Below, piece by piece: positions 19,566 through 26,971 of a stretch of DNA of 64,000 bases (within the stretch, counting starts at the first letter, position 1; each line of letters begins with the position of its first letter). Below the pieces are notes generated by a model. The model was not told the origin of the DNA. It saw only the letters and a list, made by a program, of their open reading frames with translations, and made no database searches. Source of the stretch: Cupriavidus basilensis. Its GTDB lineage: Bacteria > Pseudomonadota > Gammaproteobacteria > Burkholderiales > Burkholderiaceae. The stretch is taken from positions 124,001 through 188,000 of the forward strand of contig NZ_BBQM01000011.1 of assembly GCF_000876015.1 (NCBI RefSeq). The letters run 5' to 3'. The position numbers were made by a program, and so were the translations under genes.

Positions 19566-20429
19566 TCAGGCCGCCGCGGCCAGCCGGACCCGCTCGGCCA
19601 GCGCCGTCAGCGCCGTGTTCGCCATCGCCGGATGCCAGGCCAGCAGGGTGTCGGCCTTGCCCGCCGCGCCCATCGGATGCAGGCTGATGCGGGGCAGGTC
19701 GCGGTACAGGGCAAGTACCGAGCGCGGCACGATGGCCACGCCGATGCCGGCCGCCGCGCAGGCGATGATGGCGTGATAGGAGCCCAGCTCCAGCACCCGG
19801 CGCGGCGGGCTGTCGCCGGCGGCCAGCCAGGTCTCCAGCCGCATGCGGTAATGGCAGCCCGGCTCGAAGGCCAGCATGGTGCGGCTTTCCAGGTCGGCCG
19901 CGCCGCGGATGGGCGGGTGGTGCTCGCGCGCGACCAGCACCAGTTCCTCGCGGAAGGCCGGCAGCGACGCCAGCGCGGGATCGTCGAGCGGCTCCGCCAC
20001 GAAGGCGCAGTCCACCTCGAAGCGGCCCAGCGCCTGCAGCGCCTGGCGCGTGGGCAGCGTCACCAGCTCGAGCTGCACCTCGGGCCAGGTCTGGTGGTAC
20101 GCGGCCAGCAGCGCGGGCAGGCGGCTGGCCGCCGTGCTTTCCATCGAGGCGATGCGCAGGCGTCCCTGCGGCTTGGCGGGCAGCACGGCCTGGCGCGCTT
20201 CCTCGGCCAGGTCCAGCACGCGCCGCGCGTAGTCGAACAGGGTCTGCCCGGCCGGCGTCAGCACCATGCGCTTGCCGTCGCGCAGGAACAGCGCCACGCC
20301 GAGCGAGTCCTCGAGCTGGCGGATGCGGGTGGTGACGTTGGACTGCACGCGGTGCAGGCGCGCCGCGGCGCGCGTGACGCCGCCTTCCTCGACCACGGAG
20401 CGGAAGATTTCCAGGGATGCCAGGTCCAT
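19566..20429 (-). CDS. LysR-family transcriptional regulator
   Basis: A 287-residue LysR regulator starting MDLASLEIFRSVVEEGG with the helix-turn-helix over residues 1-60 (RVQSNVTTRIRQLED). The effector domain contains CAFVAEPLDDPAL and GSYHAIIACAAAGIGVAIVPR. The ATG at 20429 is preferred to one 38 codons upstream because the extra segment is not LysR-like. It is divergent from an MFS transporter across 229 bp, so it probably controls that exporter; inferred from layout. Confidence 0.9.
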   Translation of the reverse strand: MDLASLEIFRSVVEEGGVTRAAARLHRVQSNVTTRIRQLEDSLGVALFLRDGKRMVLTPAGQTLFDYARRVLDLAEEARQAVLPAKPQGRLRIASMESTAASRLPALLAAYHQTWPEVQLELVTLPTRQALQALGRFEVDCAFVAEPLDDPALASLPAFREELVLVAREHHPPIRGAADLESRTMLAFEPGCHYRMRLETWLAAGDSPPRRVLELGSYHAIIACAAAGIGVAIVPRSVLALYRDLPRISLHPMGAAGKADTLLAWHPAMANTALTALAERVRLAAAA

Positions 20430-20658
20430 TGCGATGCCTTTGCCAGGGTTGCCGCCGGCGTGCCGCGTGCCTTGCCGGCCAGCGCCGCCGGTCCACGCCA
20501 TCTTCCATCTCGCCGGAAGATTGTTGTGTTCTCGATTATTCATTTTTCAGCGGCGTCCCGGCAGCGTAGCATGCGGCGATGGATTCCACATTCCCGACCC
20601 GCGGCGCCCGCGCGCCCGGCTTTCGCCTCGTCTTCCGCTCCCCGCGAGGCGCCGGCTG

Positions 20659-21873
20659 ATGGGCAGCGCCGACCACCCGCTCGACGCCGCGCTGGCGCCC
20701 GCGCGCGCGCAGCCCGGCACCTGGACCGTGGCGCTGGCCGGGCTGGCCGCGCTGGGCGTGGCGATGGGCATCGGCCGCTTTGCCTTCACGCCGCTGCTGC
20801 CGATGATGCTGCATGACGGCAGCGTCACGCTGGGCGAGGGCGGCTGGCTGGCCACGCTGAACTACCTCGGTTATTTCGCCGGCGCCGCGGCCTGCCTGTT
20901 CATGCGCCCGGAGCCGGCGCGCATGGTCCGGCTGGGGCTGGCCGCCACCGTGCTGCTGACGCTCGGCATGGCCGCGCCCGGCGGCATGGCGGCGTGGGGC
21001 CTGTGGCGCGCCGCCGCCGGCGTGGCCAGCGCGCTGGTGATGGTCTACGGCACGGCGTGGTGCATGCACCGGCTGGCCGAGCTGGGCCGCGCGCCGCTGG
21101 GCGGCCTGATCTTCTGCGGCCCGGGCATCGGCATCGTCTTCACCGGAGTGTCGGCGTTCGGCATGGTCGGCGCCGGCTGGCGGGCCGGCTGGGCCTGGCT
21201 GGCCTTCGGCGTGCTGGGCGCCGCTTTGGTCGCGGCGGTCTGGCAGGTGTTCCGGCCCGCGCCGCGCACCGCCACCGGTTCAGCCACGGCGGCAGCGGCG
21301 GCCACGGCCGCCATGCCGCGGCTCGACCGCGCGGCATGGCTGCTGACGCTGGCCTACGGCCTGGCCGGCTTCGGCTACATCATCACCGCCACCTTCCTGC
21401 CGGTGATCGCGCGCCAGGCCATGCCCGGCTCGGTCTGGGCCGACCTGTTCTGGCCCATCTTCGGCGCCGGCGTGACGATCGGCGCCCTGGCCGCGTCGCG
21501 CGTGGGCGCCGAGCGCGACAACCGCAAGCTGCTGGCCTTCACCTACGCCATGCAGGCCGCGGGTGTGGCGATCGCGGTGGCGTGGCCCACGGTGGCGGGT
21601 TTCGCGCTGAGCAGCCTGCTGGCGGGGCTGCCGTTCAACGCGCTGGTGGCGTTCGCCATGCGCGAGGCCCGGCGGCTGTGGGGCGGGCAGGCGCAGCGCC
21701 TGATGGGGCTGATGACGGCCAGCTACGGGCTGGGCCAGATCGTCGGGCCGCCGCTGGCCACCGCGCTGGTGGCGCGCACCGGCGGCTTTGCCGCCTCGCT
21801 GTGCTGCGCCGCCGCGGCGCTGCTGCTGGGCGGCGCGATGTTCGCCTGGATGGCGCGCGCGCCGGCGCGCTAG
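20659..21873 (+). CDS. YbfB/YjiJ-type MFS transporter
   Basis: A 404-residue major facilitator with twelve predicted membrane helices, of the YbfB/YjiJ type. The first helix ends in GVAMGIGRFAFTPLLPMML, a hallmark of this branch. The chosen ATG at 20659 drops a long upstream open frame that lies antisense to the LysR gene. YbfB/YjiJ proteins are probable drug or metabolite exporters without a defined substrate. The divergent LysR regulator next to it suggests induction by a small molecule. Confidence 0.88.
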   Translation: MGSADHPLDAALAPARAQPGTWTVALAGLAALGVAMGIGRFAFTPLLPMMLHDGSVTLGEGGWLATLNYLGYFAGAAACLFMRPEPARMVRLGLAATVLLTLGMAAPGGMAAWGLWRAAAGVASALVMVYGTAWCMHRLAELGRAPLGGLIFCGPGIGIVFTGVSAFGMVGAGWRAGWAWLAFGVLGAALVAAVWQVFRPAPRTATGSATAAAAATAAMPRLDRAAWLLTLAYGLAGFGYIITATFLPVIARQAMPGSVWADLFWPIFGAGVTIGALAASRVGAERDNRKLLAFTYAMQAAGVAIAVAWPTVAGFALSSLLAGLPFNALVAFAMREARRLWGGQAQRLMGLMTASYGLGQIVGPPLATALVARTGGFAASLCCAAAALLLGGAMFAWMARAPAR

Positions 21874-21989
21874 CCGCGCGCGGGGCCGCGCCTGACGGCG
21901 CCACGGGCTTGCGCTACAGTATCGCCTTCGCTGCGCCGCACCGCCGCCCGCACGGGCGCGTCGCGCGCGTGGCGCAGGAGCCGATCCCC

Positions 21990-22763
21990 ATGTCATTCGC
22001 CTTGCAGCCCGCCCGCGCCGCGGGCGCCACCCAGCCCGCCACGCCGCTCGAGGCGCGCCTGCGCGCCGACCTGGCGGCGGCCTACCGCCTGTGCGCGCTG
22101 CAGGGCTGGGACGACCTGATCTACACGCATATCTCCGCCGCCGTGCCGGGCGAGCCGGACCACTTCCTGATCAATCCATTCGGCTTCGCCTTCGACGAGA
22201 TCCGCGCCAGCGACCTGGTCAAGATCAACGGCCGCGGCGAGGTGGTGGGCGCCAGCGCGCACCCGGTCAACGTCACCGGCTTCGCGCTGCATGGCGCGGT
22301 GCACGCGGCGCGGCCCGACGCGGTGTGCGTGATGCACCTGCACAACACCGCCGGCGTGGCGGTGTCGGCCCAGGCGCGCGGCCTGCTGGCGCTGTCGCAG
22401 CACGCCATGCGCTTCCACGGCCGGCTGGCCTACCACGACTACGAGGGACTGGCCTTCTCGCCGGCCGAGGGCGCTCGCCTGACCGCTTCGCTCGGCCGGC
22501 AGCCGGCCATGCTGCTGCGCAACCACGGCACCCTGACGGTGGGCCGCACCGTGGCCGAGGCCTACGTGCTGATGGCCACGCTGATCAAGGCCTGCGAGAT
22601 CCAGATCGCCGCCCAGGCCGGCGGCGAGGTCGTGCAGCCGGCGCCCGCGGTGGCCGCGCATGCCGCCGCGCAGCTCGACGACGGCGGCGCGCTGGAAGGC
22701 GAGCTGGAATGGCCGTCGCTGCTGCGCAAACTCGATAGAATCGATGCTTCTTACCGCGACTGA
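21990..22763 (+). CDS. Class II aldolase/adducin-family protein
   Basis: A 257-residue class II aldolase/adducin domain protein. The zinc site is visible as HLHNTAG (two His) and a third His in RNHGTL; DLIYTHIS and NPFGFAFDEI near the N-terminus are typical of the branch annotated as class II aldolase or decarboxylase. The ATG at 21990 has CAGGAG 9 nt upstream. It is first of five same-strand genes (to 25088). The substrate is not evident; relatives cleave or epimerise sugar phosphates or decarboxylate hydroxy-acids. Confidence 0.88.
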   Translation: MSFALQPARAAGATQPATPLEARLRADLAAAYRLCALQGWDDLIYTHISAAVPGEPDHFLINPFGFAFDEIRASDLVKINGRGEVVGASAHPVNVTGFALHGAVHAARPDAVCVMHLHNTAGVAVSAQARGLLALSQHAMRFHGRLAYHDYEGLAFSPAEGARLTASLGRQPAMLLRNHGTLTVGRTVAEAYVLMATLIKACEIQIAAQAGGEVVQPAPAVAAHAAAQLDDGGALEGELEWPSLLRKLDRIDASYRD

Positions 22764-22823
22764 CGCGCCCCCGCGCGCCGCTCCCGGCCTCATCAAGACC
22801 CCCGGAACACAGGAACCCACGCC

Positions 22824-23012
22824 ATGCCGACTTACCACGTAGAACTCTTCGAAGGCCGCTCGATCGAGCAAAAGCGCAAGCTGGTCGAGGAAGTCACCCG
22901 CGTCACCTGCGAAACGCTGGGCTGCTCGGCCTCGGCGGTGGACATCGTCATCACCGAGGTCAAGCGCGAGAACTGGGCCACCGGCGGCGAACTGTGGGCC
23001 GACAAGAAGTAG
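22824..23012 (+). CDS. 4-oxalocrotonate tautomerase-family protein
   Basis: A 62-residue tautomerase subunit. After Met removal the catalytic N-terminal Pro is exposed (MPTYHVELFEGRS), and Arg12 plus the helix SIEQKRKLVEEVTR fit the family. These proteins assemble as hexamers and keto-enol tautomerise 2-hydroxymuconate-like acids. Full meta-cleavage pathway genes are not nearby, so its true substrate is open. It lies between the aldolase and threonine aldolase genes on the same strand. Confidence 0.9.
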   Translation: MPTYHVELFEGRSIEQKRKLVEEVTRVTCETLGCSASAVDIVITEVKRENWATGGELWADKK

Positions 23013-23084
23013 GCGCCGGCCGGCCCCCGCGGCGCCCGCCGCGCTGATACCGCACGCATTCCACCCGTCACGGATTCCCCTTTC

Positions 23085-24116
23085 ATGCAGCATTTCGCCT
23101 CCGACAACTACGCCGGCTTCTGTCCGGAATCGCTCAAGTATTTCCTCGAAGCCAACGGCAGCGGCCACGAGCAGGCCTATGGCGACGACTCCTGGACCCA
23201 GAAGGTCTGCGACCGCATCCGCGACCTGTTCCAGACCGATTGCGAAGTCTTCTTCGTCTTCAACGGCACCGCGGCGAACTCGCTGGCGCTGTCGGCGCTG
23301 TGCCAGTCCTACCACTCGGTGATTTGCCACGAGCTGGCGCACATCGAGACCGACGAATGCGGCGGCCCGGAATTCTTCTCCAACGGCTCCAAGCTGCTGA
23401 CCGCGCCGGGCCCCAACGGCAAGCTCACGCCGGACGCGGTGGAGGCGCTGGTCACGCGCCGCTCCGACATCCACTATCCCAAGCCCAAGGTGGTGTCGCT
23501 GACGCAGTCGACCGAGGTCGGCACGGTGTACACGGTGGAGGAGGTGCGCGCCATCGCCGCCATCGCCAAGCGCCGCCAGTTGCGCGTGCACATGGACGGC
23601 GCGCGCTTCGCCAACGCAGTGGCCTCGCTGGGCGTGCATCCGTCCGAGATCACCTGGCGCGCCGGCGTCGACGTGCTGTGCTTCGGCGGCACCAAGAACG
23701 GCCTGCCGGTGGGCGAGGCGGTGGTGTTCTTCGACCGCAAGCTGGCCGAGGACTTCGCCTACCGCGTCAAGCAGGCCGGCCAGCTGGCCTCCAAGATGCG
23801 CTTCATCTCGGCGCCGTGGCTGGGCCTGCTGGAGAACGACGTGTGGCTGGCCAACGCGCGCCACGCCAACGCGATGGCGCAGCTGCTGCACGAGCGCATC
23901 GCCACCATCCCGGGCGTGCGCATCATGTTCCCGACCGAGTCCAACGCGGTCTTCGCCGAGCTGCCGCTGACGGCCATCGAGGCGCTGCGCGCCAAGGGCT
24001 GGCGCTTCTACACCTTTATCGGCGCGGGCGGCTGCCGCTTCATGTGCGCGTGGGACCTGCAGCCGGAAACCGTGGAGGCGCTGGCCGCCGACATGCGCGT
24101 GGCCTGCGCCGCCTGA
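23085..24116 (+). CDS. ltaE: Low-specificity L-threonine aldolase
   Basis: A 343-residue PLP enzyme of the threonine aldolase/beta-eliminating lyase family, splitting L-threonine or allo-threonine to glycine and acetaldehyde. Lys204 in CFGGTKNGLPVGE is the PLP-binding lysine, and MDGARFANA holds the Asp that contacts the pyridine nitrogen. The opening MQHFASDNYAG is normal, and length matches. The gene is preceded by a 72-bp gap after the tautomerase, same strand. Confidence 0.92.
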   Translation: MQHFASDNYAGFCPESLKYFLEANGSGHEQAYGDDSWTQKVCDRIRDLFQTDCEVFFVFNGTAANSLALSALCQSYHSVICHELAHIETDECGGPEFFSNGSKLLTAPGPNGKLTPDAVEALVTRRSDIHYPKPKVVSLTQSTEVGTVYTVEEVRAIAAIAKRRQLRVHMDGARFANAVASLGVHPSEITWRAGVDVLCFGGTKNGLPVGEAVVFFDRKLAEDFAYRVKQAGQLASKMRFISAPWLGLLENDVWLANARHANAMAQLLHERIATIPGVRIMFPTESNAVFAELPLTAIEALRAKGWRFYTFIGAGGCRFMCAWDLQPETVEALAADMRVACAA

Positions 24117-24247
24117 GCATCGCCCGAACGCGCCCGGGTGCGGTCCCGGGCGCGGCGCCGGCAGGCAAGCAGGCGGCAACACCGGCATCGTGGCAAGCCG
24201 ACGGGCCGGCAGACAGACAACAAGGCCGAAAGACAAGGAGCTCCACA

Positions 24248-24835
24248 ATGTCCTACTACCGATACTGCCCCCAATGCGGCTCGCCGCTGGAAGTGCTGCC
24301 GCATTCCGGCCGCGAGCGCGATGCCTGCGTCCAGCCCGACTGCGGCTTCGTCCACTGGAACAACCCGCTGCCGGTGCTGGCCGCGGTGGTGGAGTACGAA
24401 GGCAAGCTGCTGCTGGCGCGCAACGCCGCCTGGCCCGAGAAGATGTTCGCCCTGGTGACGGGTTTCCTCGAACGCGACGAAACGCCCGAGCAGGGCGTGG
24501 CGCGCGAGCTCAAGGAGGAGACCAACCTGGACGCGCACGCGGTGTCGCTGATCGGCGTGTACGAGTTCATGCGCAAGAACGAGCTGATCATCGCCTACCA
24601 CGTGCAGGCCAGCGGCACCGTCTCGCTGTCGGAAGAACTGGCCGACTACAAGCTGGTCGCGCCCGGCGACATGCGCATCTGGTCCGCCGGCACCGGCTTC
24701 GCGGTGGCCGACTGGCTGGCCTCGCGCGGCTACCCGGTGCGCTTCTTCGACCGCAACACCGGCGAGGACATCCCCGATCCGCGCCGCCGCGATGCGTTCG
24801 ACCTGACCGGCGCTTCGCTACAATACAGGCCATAA
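24248..24835 (+). CDS. Zinc-ribbon NUDIX hydrolase
   Basis: A 195-residue protein with an N-terminal zinc ribbon (CPQCGSPL, then a Cys pair in DACVQPDCGF) and a NUDIX domain. The Nudix box runs from GFLERDE to RELKEETN and keeps the metal-binding Glu residues, although the last conserved Gly is Asn. The layout resembles NudC-type NADH pyrophosphatases but shorter. AAGGAG lies 7 nt before the ATG at 24248. Likely hydrolyses a nucleotide diphosphate derivative. The -10 of tusA may lie in its 3' end. Confidence 0.88.
   Translation: MSYYRYCPQCGSPLEVLPHSGRERDACVQPDCGFVHWNNPLPVLAAVVEYEGKLLLARNAAWPEKMFALVTGFLERDETPEQGVARELKEETNLDAHAVSLIGVYEFMRKNELIIAYHVQASGTVSLSEELADYKLVAPGDMRIWSAGTGFAVADWLASRGYPVRFFDRNTGEDIPDPRRRDAFDLTGASLQYRP
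24819..24824 (+). promoter_or_regulatory. -10 candidate for tusA
   Basis: TACAAT inside the last codons of the NUDIX gene, 37 bp before the tusA ATG. The same hexamer precedes several other genes here. No convincing -35. Confidence 0.35.
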
Positions 24836-24860
24836 ATACCCAGAACCAAGGAAGAGCGGA

Positions 24861-25088
24861 ATGGAGTTCCAGAAAGAAGTGGACGCGCGGGGCCTGAACT
24901 GCCCGCTGCCGATCCTGCGTACCAAGAAGGCGCTGGCCGACATGGCCAGCGGCGATGTGCTCAAGGTGCTGGCCACCGATCCGGGGGCGACGCGTGATTT
25001 TCAGGCGTTCGCCAAGCAGACGGGCAATGAGTTGCTGTCGCATCAGGAGGTGGATAAGGTGTTTGTTTTTTATATGCGGAGGCGGTGA
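24861..25088 (+). CDS. TusA/SirA-family sulfur carrier protein
   Basis: A 75-residue TusA-like protein. The motif NCPLPILRTKKAL carries the persulfide-bearing Cys14 and the CPxP signature. Such proteins pass sulfur for tRNA thiolation or other sulfur transfer. AAGGA precedes the ATG at 24861. It is the last gene before the large palindromic region. Whether it is true TusA or one of its paralogues cannot be decided from sequence alone. Confidence 0.9.
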   Translation: MEFQKEVDARGLNCPLPILRTKKALADMASGDVLKVLATDPGATRDFQAFAKQTGNELLSHQEVDKVFVFYMRRR

Positions 25089-25172
25089 GGGATTTGGGTT
25101 TGGGGGGGCTTTAAAGTCAAAGGCTTAACTTCAAAATCAAAGGCTTAAAGTCAACATCAAAGTCAAAGGCTT

Positions 25173-25220
25173 TCGCTCCTCCGGAGCGACTTACTTTCTT
25201 TTGTCCGAAAAGAAAGTAAG
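25173..25220. repeat. Double hairpin of the left palindrome arm
   Basis: First hairpin: TCGCTCC/GGAGCGA (25173-25179 with 25183-25189, loop TCC). Second: a perfect 13-bp stem (25190-25202 with 25208-25220, loop GTCCG). The second ends in AAAAGAAAG rather than a T-run, so it is not a standard terminator on the plus strand. Confidence 0.85.
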
Positions 25221-25449
25221 CCAAGAAAGCGGACTGCCTGGCCGGCAGGGGCAGAAACGTTGGGGTTTCTAGTGTTTCTGGTTTCGTGGTGGGGTCTGTA
25301 GTTCTGCCGGGATTCTGCCGGTACCGGTTTTGGTGGCCACGTTCTCTCGGGTGGTGTTCGATTCGTGGTGGCGCTGCATGATGGCGTAGGCCCAGGCCCT
25401 TCGGGCTGCTGCCGCGACCGGGGCGGATGGGTGCGATGTCTCGATCGGT

Positions 25450-25584
25450 ACTGGATTCGTGGTGGGCGCGGTGGCCCCGGCTTGAAACGTACCCGCTTGA
25501 GAGATGCTGACACGAGAGCGCTCAACGCTGATCGAAACCTCACACACCCGCGCTGGGTCCACCACGCCCACCACGAAACCAGTG
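25450..25584. repeat. Inner inverted repeat of the palindrome
   Basis: 25450-25478 and 25556-25584 are inverted copies with only a few mismatches, built on ATTCGTGGTGGGCG. The 77-bp loop between them has the least symmetry and contains the centre of the whole element. Confidence 0.75.
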
Positions 25585-25810
25585 GCGGTGCTACGCCGTG
25601 ACCGCCAGCACCGGTAACGGCAGATGCCCGAACCAGCAGTGCGCTCGCCATCATAGGTCTGACCCCGAAACCACTGCCGCCAGCTAGATCGTGGCCAGCC
25701 GAACCGGTAACGGCAGAATCCCGGCAGAACTACAGGCCCCACGACGAAACCACCAACAAGAGAAATCCCAACGTTTCTGCCCCTGCCGGCCAGGCAGCCC
25801 GCTTTCTTTG

Positions 25811-25858
25811 CCTACTTTCTTTTCGGGGAAAAGAAAGTAGGTCGCTCCGGGGGAGCGA
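25811..25858. repeat. Double hairpin of the right palindrome arm
   Basis: A perfect 13-bp stem (25811-25823 with 25829-25841, loop CGGGG) and a 7-bp hairpin (25842-25848 with 25852-25858, loop GGG). Compared with the left arm, the 13-bp stem has one base pair changed on both sides, so pairing is preserved, while both loops differ. Confidence 0.85.
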
Positions 25859-25969
25859 AAGCCTTTGACTTTGATGTTGACTTTAAGCCTTTGAAGTTAA
25901 AGCCCTTGAAGTCAAAGCCCCCAAAACCAAACAGCCTAACCTCACCCTTCACCCAGCAAACCAAAAAAC

Positions 25970-26019
25970 AAAAAAAAGCCCCGCAAAGCAGCCAAAAAAC
26001 CGGCCACCCTGCAGGGCTT
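25970..26019 (-). terminator. Intrinsic terminator of galU
   Basis: On the minus strand a stem AAGCCCTGCA with TGCGGGGCTT (one G-T wobble; a second GGCC/GGCT pairing inside the loop) runs into eight T. It lies 30 bp after the galU stop. Confidence 0.82.
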
Positions 26020-26048
26020 CCCTTATCCAGCAAAACCACCTACAACAA

Positions 26049-26918
26049 TCACCCCCGCGTACGCAGGTAAGTACCGAATTCGTCCATCACCTCCGGGTGC
26101 TTGAGCGCGAACTCCACGGTGGCCTTGAGGTAGCCGAGCTTGCTGCCGCAGTCGTAGCGCACGCCCTTGTAGCGGTAGGCCAGCACCTGTTCCTGGCCGA
26201 GCAGCGAGCCGATCGCGTCGGTGAGCTGGTACTCGCCGCCGGCGCCCGGCTTGAGGCTGCGGATGTGGTCGAAGATGCGCGGCGTCAGGATGTAGCGGCC
26301 GACCACGCCGAGGTTGGAAGGGGCATCCTCGGGCGCGGGCTTTTCGACGATGCCCGAGACCTTGATCACGCCTTCGTCCCATTCGCGGCCGTCGACCACG
26401 CCGTAGGAGCGGCTCTGCTCGGGCGCGATTTCTTCCACGCCCAGCACGGAGCAGTTGTAGTGGCCGTACAGGTCCGTCATCTGCTTCATCACGGGCGGGT
26501 CGCCGTCGAGCAGGTCGTCGGCCAGCATGACCGCGAACGGTGCGTCGCCGACCAGCTTTTCGGCGCACAGCACGGCGTGGCCGAGCCCGAGCGCCTCGGG
26601 CTGGCGCACGTAGAAGAATTCCACGTGCGACGGCTTGATCGAGCGCACCAGCGACAGCAGCGCCTGCTTGTTCTTGGCTTCCAGCTCGGCCTCGAGCTCG
26701 TAGGCCTTGTCGAAATGGTCCTCGATGGCGCGCTTGGAGCGCCCGGTCACGAAGATCATTTCGGTGATGCCGGCGGCCATCGCTTCTTCCACCGCGTACT
26801 GGATCAGGGGCTTGTCGACCACCGGCAGCATTTCCTTGGGGCTGGCCTTGGTAGCGGGCAAGAAGCGGGTGCCGAGACCGGCTACGGGGAAGACAGCCTT
26901 GGTGACACGGGTTTCCAT
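26049..26918 (-). CDS. galU: UTP-glucose-1-phosphate uridylyltransferase
   Basis: A 289-residue GalU, making UDP-glucose from UTP and glucose 1-phosphate for cell-surface polysaccharides. The nucleotide-binding motif [18 protein letters not shown] starts near residue 15, with LADDLL and the Lys of GIVEKP further on. Length matches (about 290). AAGGA lies about 10 nt before the ATG at 26918. It follows valS by 53 bp, so some read-through is possible, and a strong terminator closes it. Confidence 0.95.
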   Translation of the reverse strand: METRVTKAVFPVAGLGTRFLPATKASPKEMLPVVDKPLIQYAVEEAMAAGITEMIFVTGRSKRAIEDHFDKAYELEAELEAKNKQALLSLVRSIKPSHVEFFYVRQPEALGLGHAVLCAEKLVGDAPFAVMLADDLLDGDPPVMKQMTDLYGHYNCSVLGVEEIAPEQSRSYGVVDGREWDEGVIKVSGIVEKPAPEDAPSNLGVVGRYILTPRIFDHIRSLKPGAGGEYQLTDAIGSLLGQEQVLAYRYKGVRYDCGSKLGYLKATVEFALKHPEVMDEFGTYLRTRG

Positions 26919-26971
26919 AACAGGTATTCCTTATCGTTTCGGTGTAGACAACCCTGCTGGTGACGCAAAGC

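Larger units (their letters stand above)
25104..25925. repeat. Compound palindrome of about 820 bp
   Basis: Bases 25141-25340 align without any gap to the reverse complement of 25691-25890; I count 18 mismatches in 200, about 91 percent identity. Weaker matching continues outward to about 25104 and 25925 and inward, where 25450-25478 pairs with 25556-25584. All pairings share an axis near 25516. Each arm carries, in order, copies of TCAAAGGCTT, a 7-bp hairpin, a 13-bp hairpin, a CTGCC/GGCAG hairpin and an AGAAA/TTTCT hairpin. Similar segments beside Cupriavidus and Ralstonia genes are familiar to me from annotation, but I cannot check this here. Function unknown. Confidence 0.9.
25089..26048. 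other. Gene-free convergent intergenic region tusA / galU
   Basis: 960 bp with no credible gene, clearly less GC-rich than the rest of the window. Almost all of it (25104-25925) is one large imperfect palindrome; the remaining part toward galU is A-rich and contains the galU terminator. Open frames of 75-163 codons exist on both strands but follow from the palindrome and lack Shine-Dalgarno sites or family resemblance. Confidence 0.85.

Noticed and set aside
25365..25601. 78-codon plus-strand frame in the palindrome centre
   Set aside because: Mirror-image frames exist on the other strand, and it contains the inner inverted repeat; composition is not like neighbouring genes.
25163..25742. 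Open frames of 163 and 157 codons on the minus strand in the palindrome
   Set aside because: They run through both arms of the inverted repeat, have no Shine-Dalgarno, overlap each other and show no family resemblance; the repeat explains the frames.
25104..25925. CRISPR array or insertion sequence as explanation of the palindrome
   Set aside because: There are no regularly spaced identical repeats with unique spacers, no transposase frame and no visible target-site duplication.
25812..26039. 75-codon minus-strand frame next to galU
   Set aside because: It covers the galU terminator and the right hairpin arm; Lys/Phe repeats come from the A/T-rich repeat units.
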